Shown: positions 56,100 through 64,000 of the stretch, piece by piece
Numbering within the stretch: position 1 is the first letter of the stretch
Layout of the letters: every line of letters starts with the position of its first letter
Origin: Dinoroseobacter sp049800775
GTDB taxonomy: Bacteria > Pseudomonadota > Alphaproteobacteria > Rhodobacterales > Rhodobacteraceae
NCBI RefSeq assembly: GCF_049800775.1
Contig: NZ_JBNAFR010000006.1
Coordinates: 1 to 64,000 of the forward strand
Length of the DNA: 64,000 nucleotides
Direction of reading: 5' to 3'
Translations under genes and position numbers: made by a program
The notes under the pieces: model-generated
What the model was told of the DNA's origin: nothing
What the model saw: the letters and a program-made list of their open reading frames with translations, nothing else
The model's database searches: none

Positions 56100-56125
56100 C
56101 GCGGCGGATCTGGGGTCCGCGGGAT

Positions 56126-56575
56126 CTAGCCCGTCAGGCGCGCGCGGGCCTCGGCACGGTTGCCCGTGGCGGGCACCAGCGATGCCACCCGGCCGAGCCC
56201 GAAGGGCGGCATGCCGGAATAGATCGCTTCATAGGCCCCGTCGCGCACCAGATAGGTTTCGTGCCAGATCCCCACATCGCCCCGCGCGCCTTTCATCCGT
56301 TTGTTGAACGCGGTCCAGGCGGGGCGGTGGTGATGGTCCTCGGCGCGCGCATACGCCTCCAGATGATCGAAGCTGCGCCAGTATTGCACCGTGATCCCCA
56401 GGCCCACGCCGCTATGGCCGAGAAACCCGGTTTCATCCGCCGGTAAGGCCTCCAGCTCCTTGATCATCCGTGGCATGGCAAAAAGTGCGGGCAGCCATTT
56501 GGCGATCTTCCATGGCTTGTTGATCCGCATGCCGATCAGGAACAGCACGAAATCCCCGTCGATCTGCGCCGCCAT
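56126..56575 (-). CDS. DUF4188-family protein
   Basis: A 149-residue protein (ATG at 56573-56575 after GAGGA; a GTG 18 codons upstream is possible). The segment VLFLIGMRINKPWKIAKWLPALFAMPRMIKEL and the later YWRSFDHLEAYARAEDHHHRPAW are typical of DUF4188, a dimeric alpha/beta-barrel monooxygenase-like family of unknown function. The conserved histidines near residues 85-88 could bind a metal or heme (inference). Confidence 0.8.
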   Translation of the reverse strand: MAAQIDGDFVLFLIGMRINKPWKIAKWLPALFAMPRMIKELEALPADETGFLGHSGVGLGITVQYWRSFDHLEAYARAEDHHHRPAWTAFNKRMKGARGDVGIWHETYLVRDGAYEAIYSGMPPFGLGRVASLVPATGNRAEARARLTG

Positions 56576-56685
56576 GCGGTCCTCGATGATATGTGCGATC
56601 CCGTACCCTCCCCGTGGTTGCCCGCGCACAGGCTAGAGACGCAGCGATGTCTTGCCAACTGTGCGCCACGTGCGGGCGGCCGAGC

Positions 56686-57153
56686 TCAGCTGCGCCGCGC
56701 CCGGATCAGGGCCAGCGCCCAGAGCAGGGCGAGACCGAGGCTGATCACCATGTTCCAGCTCGCCATGGAAAGGCCCAGCATCTCCCACGCGACCTCGTCA
56801 CAGCGCACGAGCGGGGCCTCCATGATCGAGGCCAGCAGGTCCTCGGGGCTCATGCCGGTGATGTCGCCGGAGGTGCAGGTGGTGGGCCCTTCCCACCAGC
56901 CGCGTTCCACCCCGGTGTGGTAGCCGCCGATCCCTGCGGTGGTCAGCGCGCCGCCGAGACCAAGCCAGGCTGCAAGGGGGGAGACGAGGCTCAGCCCCCC
57001 GGCCGCCACCGCGACCGCATGGGGCCAGCGCTGCCAGAGGCACATGGCGCAGGGGGCAAGCCCGCCGAGATGCTGAAAGCCGAAGGCGCCCAGCAGCATG
57101 GCAAGAGACCCGCCAGCGGCGATCAGTGCGAGCATGCGGGGATTATCGAGCAT
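56686..57153 (-). CDS. dsbB: Disulfide bond formation protein B
   Basis: A 155-residue membrane oxidase with four helices that reoxidises DsbA and passes electrons to quinone. The first cysteine pair is C35-A-M-C38 in APCAMCLWQRWPH, and the second is C93 and C118. No dsbA gene is in this window. The ATG at 57151-57153 puts the first helix at the usual distance. Confidence 0.9.
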   Translation of the reverse strand: MLDNPRMLALIAAGGSLAMLLGAFGFQHLGGLAPCAMCLWQRWPHAVAVAAGGLSLVSPLAAWLGLGGALTTAGIGGYHTGVERGWWEGPTTCTSGDITGMSPEDLLASIMEAPLVRCDEVAWEMLGLSMASWNMVISLGLALLWALALIRARRS

Positions 57154-57228
57154 CGAGACCTCTGAGACCGGCGGATGGGTGTTCTTCGCCCATGTCCCGG
57201 GGCGCCGCAAGGCCCCGGCGGATCACAA

Positions 57229-57840
57229 TCAGAGGCCGACCCATGATTTCAGGAGGCTGATGACCGTCGCACCGGCGAAGAGAAGCGTTCCGATCCAGGC
57301 GGTCCCGATAAGCGCGCCCAGAACGACAAGGATCCCGTCCCGCTGCAGCAGGCCCATTGCAACGATGACCACCGCGATGCCGGGCACCGTGTTGGTCGAG
57401 GGCAGGGGCACGAGAATCGACGCGCTGAACAGCACCAGTGCCAGCCCGACAATGCGGTCTGCGGGGGCGTGGGTCAGGGCCGCAAGCCGGGGGCGGCTGA
57501 CACCTTCGAGCCGCCGCAGCCAGGGTTCGGCGCGTGTTGCGAGGCTCGACAGGCTCTCGGTCTTGACCTCCCGCGCGCTCAGCCGCTCTGGCAGCCAGGG
57601 GGTCTGGCGTCCGAACAGGATCTGGGCCGACACGAACATGAGCGGCAAGGCCACAACTTGCGGAACGCCGTAAAGAAACGGGATGCAGCAGGGCAGGGCG
57701 AGGATCAGCAGGAACAGCCCGAATGCTTGCTCATGGAGCTGCGTCATCACCCAGCCGAGGGACACGGATGTGCCCTCCGCATCCTCCGCCAACTGGTGAA
57801 GGCGTTGCGAGATGGACAAATCCTCAGACGGTGATGCCAT
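57229..57840 (-). CDS. ExoD-family membrane protein
   Basis: A 203-residue membrane protein. Segments such as GWVMTQLHEQAFGLFLLILALPCCIPFLYG (about residues 30-60) and the later SASILVPLPSTNTVPGIAVVIVAMGLLQRDG match ExoD of Sinorhizobium, linked to exopolysaccharide and alkali tolerance. Three to four helices are predicted. The ATG at 57838-57840 follows AGGAG. Confidence 0.82.
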   Translation of the reverse strand: MASPSEDLSISQRLHQLAEDAEGTSVSLGWVMTQLHEQAFGLFLLILALPCCIPFLYGVPQVVALPLMFVSAQILFGRQTPWLPERLSAREVKTESLSSLATRAEPWLRRLEGVSRPRLAALTHAPADRIVGLALVLFSASILVPLPSTNTVPGIAVVIVAMGLLQRDGILVVLGALIGTAWIGTLLFAGATVISLLKSWVGL

Positions 57841-58346
57841 CGGGCGAGGCTCCTGATCTAGGCGCGCTCGGACCATGAGGGCGCGTTGCAAGGGGGCTAG
57901 CAAATGCGCTTCGCCATGGCCAGAGCCAGACCGCAGGGGGGACCGGGAAAAGCTGTGCGGTCTCGGTGGGCTTTGATGGCAGGACGCATGGGACGGACCA
58001 GAGGCAGACACCGTCGGTGCCGGGATCTTCACACCCCGGCGCGGGTCCGCCCAAAACCAGAAGTGGGTCGGGTGGGGGCCAGCCCCGTTTAGGGCGCGGC
58101 GCTGCCCGTGGTTCAGCATAGAGATCGCCCCGGGGTCCAAATTCCCGTGTATGAGCCTGGCCGGGTGCGTGCGCCACTGCCGCAGGCTGGCCTGCGGCGA
58201 TGCTCGAGTGCGCTCGTTGCAGATGCAACAAACCTCTGGCGCTTTTGCGTGGTCCGGCTACACTCGTCCCAGCCGGGGCCGCGATGGCAGAAGACCGATC
58301 CGCCCCGGGCGATATGTGATTGCAGTCGTTCCAGGGAGGGAACACC
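57841..58346. other. Gene-free region before the DctPQM operon
   Basis: About 505 bp between divergent genes. No frame has a credible ribosome site or recognisable product. The stretch is GC-rich at first and less so near 58200-58260. A GGGAGGGAAC ribosome site for the dctP-like gene lies at its right end. No clear -35/-10 pair was found by eye. Confidence 0.4.
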
Positions 58347-59390
58347 ATGAACAGCCTTATGAAGACCGTCCTCACGGGGGCGGTGGCCCTGACGCTTGGC
58401 GCGGGCGCTGTGGCGGCCCAGGAGGTCACGCTCCGGTGCCAGCATTTCCTGAGCCCGCAAGGGTCGGTGCCCAAGTTTTTCATCACGCCCTGGGCGGAGA
58501 AGATCGAGGCGGACTCCGACGGGCGCATCAAGGTCGAGATCTATCCGGCGATGCAGCTGGGCGGCAAGCCACCCGCGCTCTATGACCAGATCCGCGACGG
58601 GGTGATCGATTGCGGCTGGGCCCTGCCGGCCTATACGCCCGGGCGCTTTCCCGAGAGTGAGGCGTTTGAGCTGCCCTTCATGACGACCATGTCCGCCGAG
58701 GCATCGTCCCGGGCCGCCTGGGAGTTCACCGAGAAATACCTGATGGAACGGATGGGGGATATCCACCTTATGGCCGTCCATGTCCATGGTCCCGGTGTGA
58801 TCCACAAGAAGGGCGATCCGATTATGGGGACGGCTGATTTCGACGGGCTGAAGCTGCGCGGACCCTCGCGGCAGGCCAACAAGCTGCTGGAGACGCTCGG
58901 GGCGACGCCCGTGGGCATGCCGGTCCCGGCCTTTCCGGAATCCCTGTCGAAAGGGATCGTGGATGGGGGCGTGATCCCGTGGGAGATCGTGCCGCCCCTC
59001 AAGGTGCATGAGCTGGCCGACAGCCATACCCAGATCGGCGGAGACCGGGCGCTCTATAATACGTTTTTCGTCTGGGGGATGAACAAGGCCAGCTATGACC
59101 GGCTGCCGGAGGACCTCAAGGCGATCATCGATGCCAATTCCGGGCTGGAGGCGTCTGCCTGGGCCGGGCGCGCCATGGATCAGGGGGACGAGCTGGGCGA
59201 GGGCGTCGTCGCTGGAACGGACAACAAGATCCACGTGCTGGATGACGGCACGGTCTCGGAGCTGCGCAAGATCGGGGATGATCTGACGGCGGCCTGGGTC
59301 GCCGAGATGGAGAGCAAGGGCCTGCCCGGTGCGGCCATGGTCGAGGATGCTAAGATGTTCGTGACCAAGCACGAAAACGGCGGCAGCTAG
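58347..59390 (+). CDS. dctP: TRAP transporter solute-binding protein, DctP family
   Basis: A 347-residue periplasmic binder with a signal peptide (residues 1-25, cleavage after VAA). Typical DctP features are LRCQHFLSPQGSVPKFFITPWAEKIEADSDGRIKVEIYPAMQLGGK at the start and the arginine in LKLRGPSRQANKLL near residue 171, which usually holds the substrate carboxylate. The substrate is probably an organic acid. The ATG follows GGGAGGGAACACC. Confidence 0.92.
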   Translation: MNSLMKTVLTGAVALTLGAGAVAAQEVTLRCQHFLSPQGSVPKFFITPWAEKIEADSDGRIKVEIYPAMQLGGKPPALYDQIRDGVIDCGWALPAYTPGRFPESEAFELPFMTTMSAEASSRAAWEFTEKYLMERMGDIHLMAVHVHGPGVIHKKGDPIMGTADFDGLKLRGPSRQANKLLETLGATPVGMPVPAFPESLSKGIVDGGVIPWEIVPPLKVHELADSHTQIGGDRALYNTFFVWGMNKASYDRLPEDLKAIIDANSGLEASAWAGRAMDQGDELGEGVVAGTDNKIHVLDDGTVSELRKIGDDLTAAWVAEMESKGLPGAAMVEDAKMFVTKHENGGS

Positions 59391-59398
59391 GCGCGTCC

Positions 59399-59423
59399 GC
59401 AGGTCCCGCATGTCGGGGCCTGC
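59399..59423 (+). other. Intercistronic hairpin after dctP
   Basis: A 9-bp stem GCAGGTCCC/GGGGCCTGC (one T-G pair) with a 7-nt loop lies 8 bp after the dctP stop, before dctQ. No T-run follows. Confidence 0.55.
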
Positions 59424-59627
59424 CACAGATCCCACTTCAGCCGGGGCAATCGGAGACCGGGGCGCGACACGCATGCGCGTCGCGCGGACCCGCGCAGCCC
59501 CGGCGCACGCCGCGGGGCGGGCGGTGTTCTGCCCCTTGCGTCCCTGCCTGAGCAGGGTACATCAGGGACCGACCCAAGGGGACGGTCCCGGCCTGTTCCT
59601 GCCCGCCAGAGTAAGAGATACGCTCAG

Positions 59628-60209
59628 ATGATCGCACCGACCCTGGAGGCCCGGACGGGCCGCGTGCTCGAAGCGCTGGCGCGGTGGCTGGCCTATGGCG
59701 GTGGTCTTGTCCTCGTGGCGATTGCCCTGCTCACCGTGGCCTCAATCACCGGGCGCGCCCTGATCGGGCTCGGGCTGGGCCCGATCACCGGGGATTTCGA
59801 GCTTGTGGAGGCTGGCTGCGCCGTGGCGATCTTTGCCTTTCTGCCCTGGTGCCAGCTCAAGCGCGGCCATGTGACGGTGGATATCTTCGTGGACCGTCTC
59901 CCGGCGCGGCTCAAGGCGCTGACCGGCCTGATCGGGGACATGCTCATCGCGCTGGCGGCGGGCGTGATCTTCTGGCGGCTCTGGCTCGGGTTTGGCGAGA
60001 AGTTTCCCTATGGCTCCGACGCTCTGCGCGAGACCCTCTCGATGGGCTATAAACCGTTCTTCCCGGAAACCACCTATGAGCTCGAGTTGCCGATCTGGAT
60101 CCCCTATGCGCTGGCCGTTACCGGGGCTGCGGTCTTCGTGCTGGTGGCGCTCTACACGGTCTGGCGCAGCCTGAACTGGGTACTTGCCGGGCGGGAGGCC
60201 ACGCCATGA
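59628..60209 (+). CDS. dctQ: TRAP transporter small permease, DctQ family
   Basis: A 193-residue four-helix protein. VTVDIFVDRLPARLKALTGLIGDMLIALAAGV near residue 83 is the DctQ core. The stop overlaps the dctM start by four bases (ATGA). It begins 237 bp after dctP, a gap holding the hairpin and no other gene. Confidence 0.9.
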   Translation: MIAPTLEARTGRVLEALARWLAYGGGLVLVAIALLTVASITGRALIGLGLGPITGDFELVEAGCAVAIFAFLPWCQLKRGHVTVDIFVDRLPARLKALTGLIGDMLIALAAGVIFWRLWLGFGEKFPYGSDALRETLSMGYKPFFPETTYELELPIWIPYALAVTGAAVFVLVALYTVWRSLNWVLAGREATP

Positions 60210-61558
60210 GCGGGATCGAACTGGCCCTGATCGCCTTTGCCCTGATGCTCGGGGCGATCTTTCTGCGGGTGCCGATCGCCGTGGCCATGGGGCTGACGGG
60301 GTTCTTCGGCACCTGGATGGTGCTGGGGCATCCGAACGCGACCCTGAGCCAGCTCAAGACCCTGAGCTATGACACGTTCTCGAGCTATTCGCTCTCCATC
60401 GTGCCGCTCTTTTTGCTCATGGGGCAGTTCGCGACCAAGTCGGGTATGTCCGCCGCGCTGTTTCAGGCCGCGTCGGATTGGCTGGGCCATCGCAAGGGCG
60501 GGGTGGCCATGGCGGCGGTCGGGGCCTGTGCGGGCTTCGGCGCGGTCTGCGGGTCTTCGCTCGCCACAGCCTCCACCATGGGGCAGGTGGCCCTGCCGGA
60601 AATGCGCAAGCGCGGCTATTCCGACAGCCTGAGCACGGGCGTGCTGGCGGCGGGCGGCACGCTTGGGATCCTCATTCCGCCCTCGGTCATCCTCGTGATC
60701 TACGCGATCCTGACTCAGCAGAACATCGTCAAGATGTTCATCGCAGCGCTCATCCCGGGCATCATCGCGGCGCTGGGGTATATGCTGACCGTGGCGATCT
60801 ATGTGCGGATCAAGCCCGATGCAGCCACCACCGCGGCCCGGATCCCCGTGGCCGAGCGGATGCGGACGCTCTGGCGGATCTGGCCGGTCGTGCTGATCTT
60901 CGGGCTGGTGATGGGCGGGATTGCCGGGGACTGGAACTGGGCACAGGATGGGGTGCAGGCGCTGTTCACACCCACCGAAGGGGCCGCCGTGGGGGCGGTT
61001 GCCACGGGGCTCTATGGCTGGGCGACCGGCGGGCTGACCTGGCGCGGGTTGCTCGATTCGATCCTGCAGACCGCAAGCGCCTCGGCGATGATTTTCTTCA
61101 TCGTTCTGGGCGCGCAGCTCTTCAACTCCTTCCTCGCCTTCACCCAGGCGCCGCAACAACTGGCCGAATGGGTGACGACACAAGGGTTTGCGCCGCTGAT
61201 GGTGCTGTCGGCGATGCTGCTGTGCTATCTGGTCTTCGGCTGCGTGATGGACAGCCTGTCGATGATCCTGCTGACCATTCCGATTTTTTTTCCCATCGTG
61301 CAGGCCCTGGATTTCGGCCTGACACCGGAGGAGGCCGCGATCTGGTTCGGCATCCTCGCGCTGATCGTAGTGGAGGTCGGTCTCATCACGCCCCCCGTGG
61401 GGATGAACCTGTTCATCATCAACTCGATGGCGAAGGATGTGCCCATGGGGCGGACCTATCGTGGTGTCGCGCCCTTCGTGGCCTCGGACCTGATCCGGGT
61501 GGTGGTTCTGGTCAGCTTCCCGGGGATCACCCTGTGGCTTGTCGGGGTGATGTTCTAG
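60206..61558 (+). CDS. dctM: TRAP transporter large permease, DctM family
   Basis: A 450-residue membrane protein with about 12 helices. VPIAVAMGLTGFFG at residue 22, GFGAVCGSSLATASTMGQVALPEM near 111 and GTLGILIPPSVILVIYAILTQQNIVKMFIAALIPG near 151 are typical, along with LVFGCVMDSLSMILLTIPIFFPIV near 341. It forms the transport unit with DctQ. Confidence 0.94.
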   Translation: MSGIELALIAFALMLGAIFLRVPIAVAMGLTGFFGTWMVLGHPNATLSQLKTLSYDTFSSYSLSIVPLFLLMGQFATKSGMSAALFQAASDWLGHRKGGVAMAAVGACAGFGAVCGSSLATASTMGQVALPEMRKRGYSDSLSTGVLAAGGTLGILIPPSVILVIYAILTQQNIVKMFIAALIPGIIAALGYMLTVAIYVRIKPDAATTAARIPVAERMRTLWRIWPVVLIFGLVMGGIAGDWNWAQDGVQALFTPTEGAAVGAVATGLYGWATGGLTWRGLLDSILQTASASAMIFFIVLGAQLFNSFLAFTQAPQQLAEWVTTQGFAPLMVLSAMLLCYLVFGCVMDSLSMILLTIPIFFPIVQALDFGLTPEEAAIWFGILALIVVEVGLITPPVGMNLFIINSMAKDVPMGRTYRGVAPFVASDLIRVVVLVSFPGITLWLVGVMF

Positions 61559-61619
61559 GGGCGGCCAAGGGCTTTTTTGCTCTGGACGCGGTGGCTCTGT
61601 GGCGGTAGCACACCCGCGT

Positions 61620-61704
61620 GCCCGAGTGGCGGAATTGGTAGACGCAGGGGATTCAAAATCCCCCGCCGCAAGGTGTAAGGGTTCGAGTCCCTTCTCGGGC
61701 ACCA
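61620..61704 (+). tRNA. tRNA-Leu (CAA)
   Basis: An 85-nt type II tRNA: acceptor GCCCGAG/CTCGGGC, anticodon stem GGGGA/TCCCC with loop TTCAAAA (anticodon CAA), a variable arm, T-arm around GTTCGAGTCCC and encoded CCA at 61702-61704. A tyrosine integrase lies close to its 3' end, so this gene is a likely attachment site. Confidence 0.96.
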
Positions 61705-61790
61705 TATTGAAAGCATTTGGGAATTTCTCCTCCCGGCCCGCTTTCTTGGCCGCGTTTGTTATGCCAATACCCACACCCATACCCACTTTC

Positions 61791-62288
61791 TCATTTCGTT
61801 TTTGTTCCGTTCCAGGACCGCCCCGTGCGAATCCTAGAGATCATGCTGTGCGTCACGGAGTACCTTTTGGCGATTTCCACGTTAGTCAGGCCAGCGGCGA
61901 TCAGGGACCGAATTCGCAAGATGTCTCGGTCGGATAGCTTGGCTCGATTGTTCGAACTTCCCGCCTGATCGCCGTTACTGCTGCGGCCACGCTCGCCCGC
62001 TTGCCGCATGTTCTCCTCGTGAGTCCCTGCCGCGATGTGATGCGGGTTGCAGCATCTGGGATTGTCGCAAGAGTGAAGCGCGTGGCGACTCCCAAGTGGC
62101 TCACCGTTAATAAGCTCCCATGCCATTCTGCTGGCAATCTTCACATTCCCATCGACCTTTAGAATTCCGTACCCAGCGCCCTTTGTCCCCGCTTGCCACT
62201 CCCAGCAATCATCATTGTCGGGACGCACATCGACCTTGGACCAGAAGCGCGCGATAGTGATTGGACTGTACCCACTTTCGTTACCCAT
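61791..62288 (-). CDS. HNH (His-Me finger) endonuclease with C-terminal helix-turn-helix
   Basis: A 165-residue phage-type nuclease. Residues 25-95 hold the HNH_3-type core: CWEWQAGTKGAGYGIL, SRMAWELINGEP and HALHSCDNPRCCNPHHIAAGTHEENM with a likely catalytic H72 and metal/zinc residues C74, C79, N81, H83. Residues about 115-160 (AKLSDRDILRIRSLIAAGLTNVEIAKRYSVTHSMISRIRTGRSW) form a helix-turn-helix DNA-binding tail like those of homing and invertase-type proteins. The ATG at 62286-62288 overlaps the integrase stop (TGATG), so it is translated with the integrase. Confidence 0.88.
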   Translation of the reverse strand: MGNESGYSPITIARFWSKVDVRPDNDDCWEWQAGTKGAGYGILKVDGNVKIASRMAWELINGEPLGSRHALHSCDNPRCCNPHHIAAGTHEENMRQAGERGRSSNGDQAGSSNNRAKLSDRDILRIRSLIAAGLTNVEIAKRYSVTHSMISRIRTGRSWNGTKTK

Positions 62289-63304
62289 CACTTCCTCTTT
62301 CTCTGCGCTGATTTCGACATTTTCTTCTGAGACGCCCGCGCCCGGTATTTCTGCACCATGGCGGTCGTCTTGTGGCCGGTTACGGCTTGGATCTGGGCGT
62401 CACTGCACCCCGCCTCGGCAAGCTCCACAGCGGCGTTTGAGCGCCAGCCGTGGGCCACATAGCCCAGAACCTTGGCGGCGGTCCTGACCCGTCTGATAGC
62501 CCGCGACACCGCATCGTAGCCCATGGGCTCGGTTAGGTTCTTCGCGAGGATGAACTTGCCCTTGCGGGGCATGGCGTCGAGGTAATCCCTAAGCGGCTTG
62601 GGGCAGTAGACCGACAGCCGGGTCGCCGTCTTGTCCTGCACCACGTCCATGAATTCCCCGTCATAGTGCGCCCATTCCATTTTGCAGCAGTCTCCCGGCC
62701 TCTGCCCGGTGAAGACCCCCAGCATGTAGGCAGTGAGGGCGTCAGCCTCGTCGAGCGAGCGGCAGGCGTTCACATATGCTTTGCGGGCCTTGTCCGGCCA
62801 TGGCTCATACTCGCGCTGCTTTCCGAACAGCTCTATGCCCTTTGCCGGGTTGTCTTTGATCCAGTCAAGCCGGATCGCGTGGGCGAACAGCAGGGACATG
62901 ACTTGCACGATATAGTCAGCCTTGCGGGGCGTTGCGGCGTACTTCTCATGTGCCGCCCGAACGTGGGCGCGGGTGGTGAACCGGACATCGCGGTCGGCAT
63001 TCTTTTCCAGGATCAGGTTTATAATCGGGTCGTATTTCCGGCGGGTGCCGGTGGCGAGCGCCTTGTAGCGCCGGGAGGCCTTGTAGCTGTCCACCAAGGC
63101 TTTCCAGCTCGTCGCGGGGGCCTTCGTCAGCTCCGGCGCGCGACCACTGCGCAACTCCCAATACTTGGCGTCAAACTCGGGCGTGTCTTCGGCGAACGGG
63201 ATCAAGACAGAGCGCTCCCGGCGCTTGCCGTTCTCGGTCCACGTGATCCGGTAATGCACCTTGCCGTTGACGCGCTTTGTGTACGGGCGGGCCTTTCGGG
63301 TCAT
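62288..63304 (-). CDS. int: Tyrosine-type site-specific integrase
   Basis: A 338-residue recombinase. The N-terminal arm and core-binding parts (about 1-165) precede the catalytic domain with R202 (GQRPGD), K225, H285-G-W-R288, H311 (TGHKT) and the nucleophile Y320. The basic tail follows. It reads toward tRNA-Leu and has an overlapping partner at each end: the excisionase-like gene upstream (4 bp) and the HNH gene downstream (1 bp). Confidence 0.95.
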   Translation of the reverse strand: MTRKARPYTKRVNGKVHYRITWTENGKRRERSVLIPFAEDTPEFDAKYWELRSGRAPELTKAPATSWKALVDSYKASRRYKALATGTRRKYDPIINLILEKNADRDVRFTTRAHVRAAHEKYAATPRKADYIVQVMSLLFAHAIRLDWIKDNPAKGIELFGKQREYEPWPDKARKAYVNACRSLDEADALTAYMLGVFTGQRPGDCCKMEWAHYDGEFMDVVQDKTATRLSVYCPKPLRDYLDAMPRKGKFILAKNLTEPMGYDAVSRAIRRVRTAAKVLGYVAHGWRSNAAVELAEAGCSDAQIQAVTGHKTTAMVQKYRARASQKKMSKSAQRKRK

Positions 63305-63495
63305 AGCTCAAAGCCCTGATCGGGCCGGTGCGCGTCCCCACGCATTACGCTTTTCAGCTGCTCCACATCCCACCTATCGAAGTTCACCGGACGCGGCAGC
63401 GCGCCTTGCTCGACCAGCCTACGAAATTCCTTCGTGGACATGTCAAGCAGGCGTGCAGCGCCAGTGTCTTTGACAAAGAGGGGTGTCGCGGGCAC
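63301..63495 (-). CDS. Excisionase/AlpA-like DNA-binding protein
   Basis: A 64-residue MerR-like winged-helix protein: FVKDTGAARLLDMSTKEFRRLVEQGALPRPVNF with a final DVEQLKSV. This is the form of AlpA/Xis excisionase-type regulators. It starts at the GTG at 63493-63495 (AAGGATAG upstream) and overlaps the integrase start by 4 bp, so it likely sets the integration/excision balance. Confidence 0.75.
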   Translation of the reverse strand: MPATPLFVKDTGAARLLDMSTKEFRRLVEQGALPRPVNFDRWDVEQLKSVMRGDAHRPDQGFEL

Positions 63496-63519
63496 GGTCT
63501 ATCCTTTCTCAGCTATGGG

Positions 63520-63723
63520 TTACTCTTGAAGTTGCTCGCTGATCTTGAGTGTGACTTTTTCAGCTTCGGCCAGCTTGTCGGCGACTTCCAAGCCGTAGTC
63601 TCGCCATTCGTCGGCGCTCGCGTCGTCACGCGGCTCAACCGGAACTGCGAAGTCGATCTGGGTTAAACCGGCTGCCATATCGTCTAGCCTGTCAGCCAAG
63701 TGTCGCATTTCAGATTTGATCAT
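63520..63723 (-). CDS. Small hypothetical element protein
   Basis: A 67-residue acidic, helical protein (MIKSEMRHLADRLDDMAAG, LEVADKLAEAEKVTLKISEQ), likely coiled-coil. No family is recognised. The ATG follows AAGGAA and the frame fits the element's strand and spacing. Confidence 0.55.
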   Translation of the reverse strand: MIKSEMRHLADRLDDMAAGLTQIDFAVPVEPRDDASADEWRDYGLEVADKLAEAEKVTLKISEQLQE

Positions 63724-63762
63724 CGTCTCATTCCTTCCGTGTGTGGGGGCTAGCCGGGGCGA

Positions 63763-63936
63763 TCAGGTGCCCCGGCGCTCTGAGTTATTCCCACATAGGG
63801 GCCTCCATACCGGGGCCAGATACCCGGCGGTCGGCTGTCTAGCGGACTGCGCATTCCCCTGATCGCAAGCGAGCCGCGCAGCGGGCCTCAGCTCGGGGCG
63901 TCTATGCGGCGGTGATCGGGTTCGAAGAATGACCAT
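63763..63936 (-). CDS. Possible short ORF of the element
   Basis: A frame of 57 codons starting ATG at 63934-63936 just after the stop of the gene to the right (a GATAGAGGCG stretch lies before it). The product is arginine-rich and unlike any family I know. It may be spurious. Confidence 0.25.
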   Translation of the reverse strand: MVILRTRSPPHRRPELRPAARLACDQGNAQSARQPTAGYLAPVWRPLCGNNSERRGT

Positions 63937-63941
63937 CGCCT

Positions 63942-64000
63942 CTATCCTTTGTCCTGCTGCGCGGCGCTCGGCACGTCATAGGCATCGACAGCCACGTTCA
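63942..64000 (-). CDS. 3' end of a gene cut by the window edge
   Basis: The last 18 codons of a minus-strand frame, ending NVAVDAYDVPSAAQQDKG before TAG at 63942-63944. Nothing can be said about function; the sense and spacing agree with the element's other genes. Confidence 0.4.
   Translation of the reverse strand, partial: NVAVDAYDVPSAAQQDKG

Larger units (their letters stand above)
61681..64000. mobile_element. Left end of an integrative element (prophage or island) at tRNA-Leu
   Basis: An HNH nuclease, a tyrosine integrase, an excisionase-like protein and small unknown genes, all on the minus strand, start right after tRNA-Leu. Codon use and GC are less biased than in the core. The attachment core is probably within the tRNA 3' end (T-arm to CCA). 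The other end is outside the window, so its size and nature are unknown. Confidence 0.8.

Noticed and set aside
61599..61937. A plus-strand frame starting before tRNA-Leu
   Set aside because: Its first part is the usual false translation of a tRNA-Leu gene (AELVDAGDSKSP).

Overview
The window is high-GC alphaproteobacterial DNA, most probably from the Rhodobacteraceae (Roseobacter group). The assignment rests on gene content and style: a ChpT-type phosphotransferase, a GapR/DUF2312 protein, Usg, a ScfR-type regulator next to acs, an alphaproteobacterial bet/cho cluster, many TRAP and ABC importers, and tRNA genes that encode CCA. No 16S gene is present, so the genus cannot be named.

Layout. 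1-7.5 kb (minus strand): acetyl-CoA synthetase and a complete branched-chain-amino-acid-type ABC importer (livK-H-M-G-F). 7.7-12.6 kb (plus): an XRE/ScfR-type short-chain acyl-CoA regulator, a stand-alone receiver, a small two-helix membrane protein and an SLC5-STAC-histidine kinase of the CrbS/CbrA type; together with acs this looks like an acetate/short-chain-acid sensing and uptake block. 12.6-14.9 kb: an orphan FliM/FliN-like protein, a DUF442 phosphatase/sulfurtransferase-like protein, a DksA/TraR zinc-finger protein and a small hypothetical. 15.2-20.1 kb: a carbohydrate-type ABC importer with a SnoaL-like protein. 20.1-21.7 kb: a small membrane protein, GapR and a sulfotransferase-like protein. 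21.9 kb: tRNA-Thr followed by about 690 bp without a gene.

22.6-30.8 kb is the choline/glycine-betaine locus: betI-betB-betA-betC run left and choX-choW-choV run right from a shared control region with two near-identical BetI-like operators. 31.1-33.8 kb holds a two-gene DyP-peroxidase cassette. 34.0-39.4 kb is a TAXI-TRAP importer with a fused DctQM permease, a UspA protein and a class III aminotransferase. 39.6 kb: tRNA-Ser. 39.9-41.1 kb: a DUF2059 protein and a lipoprotein.

41.2-57.9 kb is largely core genome: rplU (with an extra helix-hairpin-helix domain)-rpmA, a LysE exporter, three tandem GNAT acetyltransferases, obg-proB-proA, chpT, DUF3553, olsB-olsA (ornithine lipids), gluQ, trmFO, gyrA, usg, a DUF4188 protein, dsbB and an ExoD-family protein. 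58.3-61.6 kb: a DctPQM TRAP importer. 61.6 kb: tRNA-Leu(CAA), the integration target of a mobile element whose first genes (HNH nuclease, tyrosine integrase, excisionase-like protein, small unknowns) fill the window to its right edge.

Recurring themes are high-affinity uptake (five importers, each with a hairpin between the binding-protein gene and the next gene), two-component/phosphorelay proteins, and mobile DNA at a tRNA gene. The least explained items are the kinase/small-membrane-protein/receiver module and the partner protein of the DyP peroxidase.
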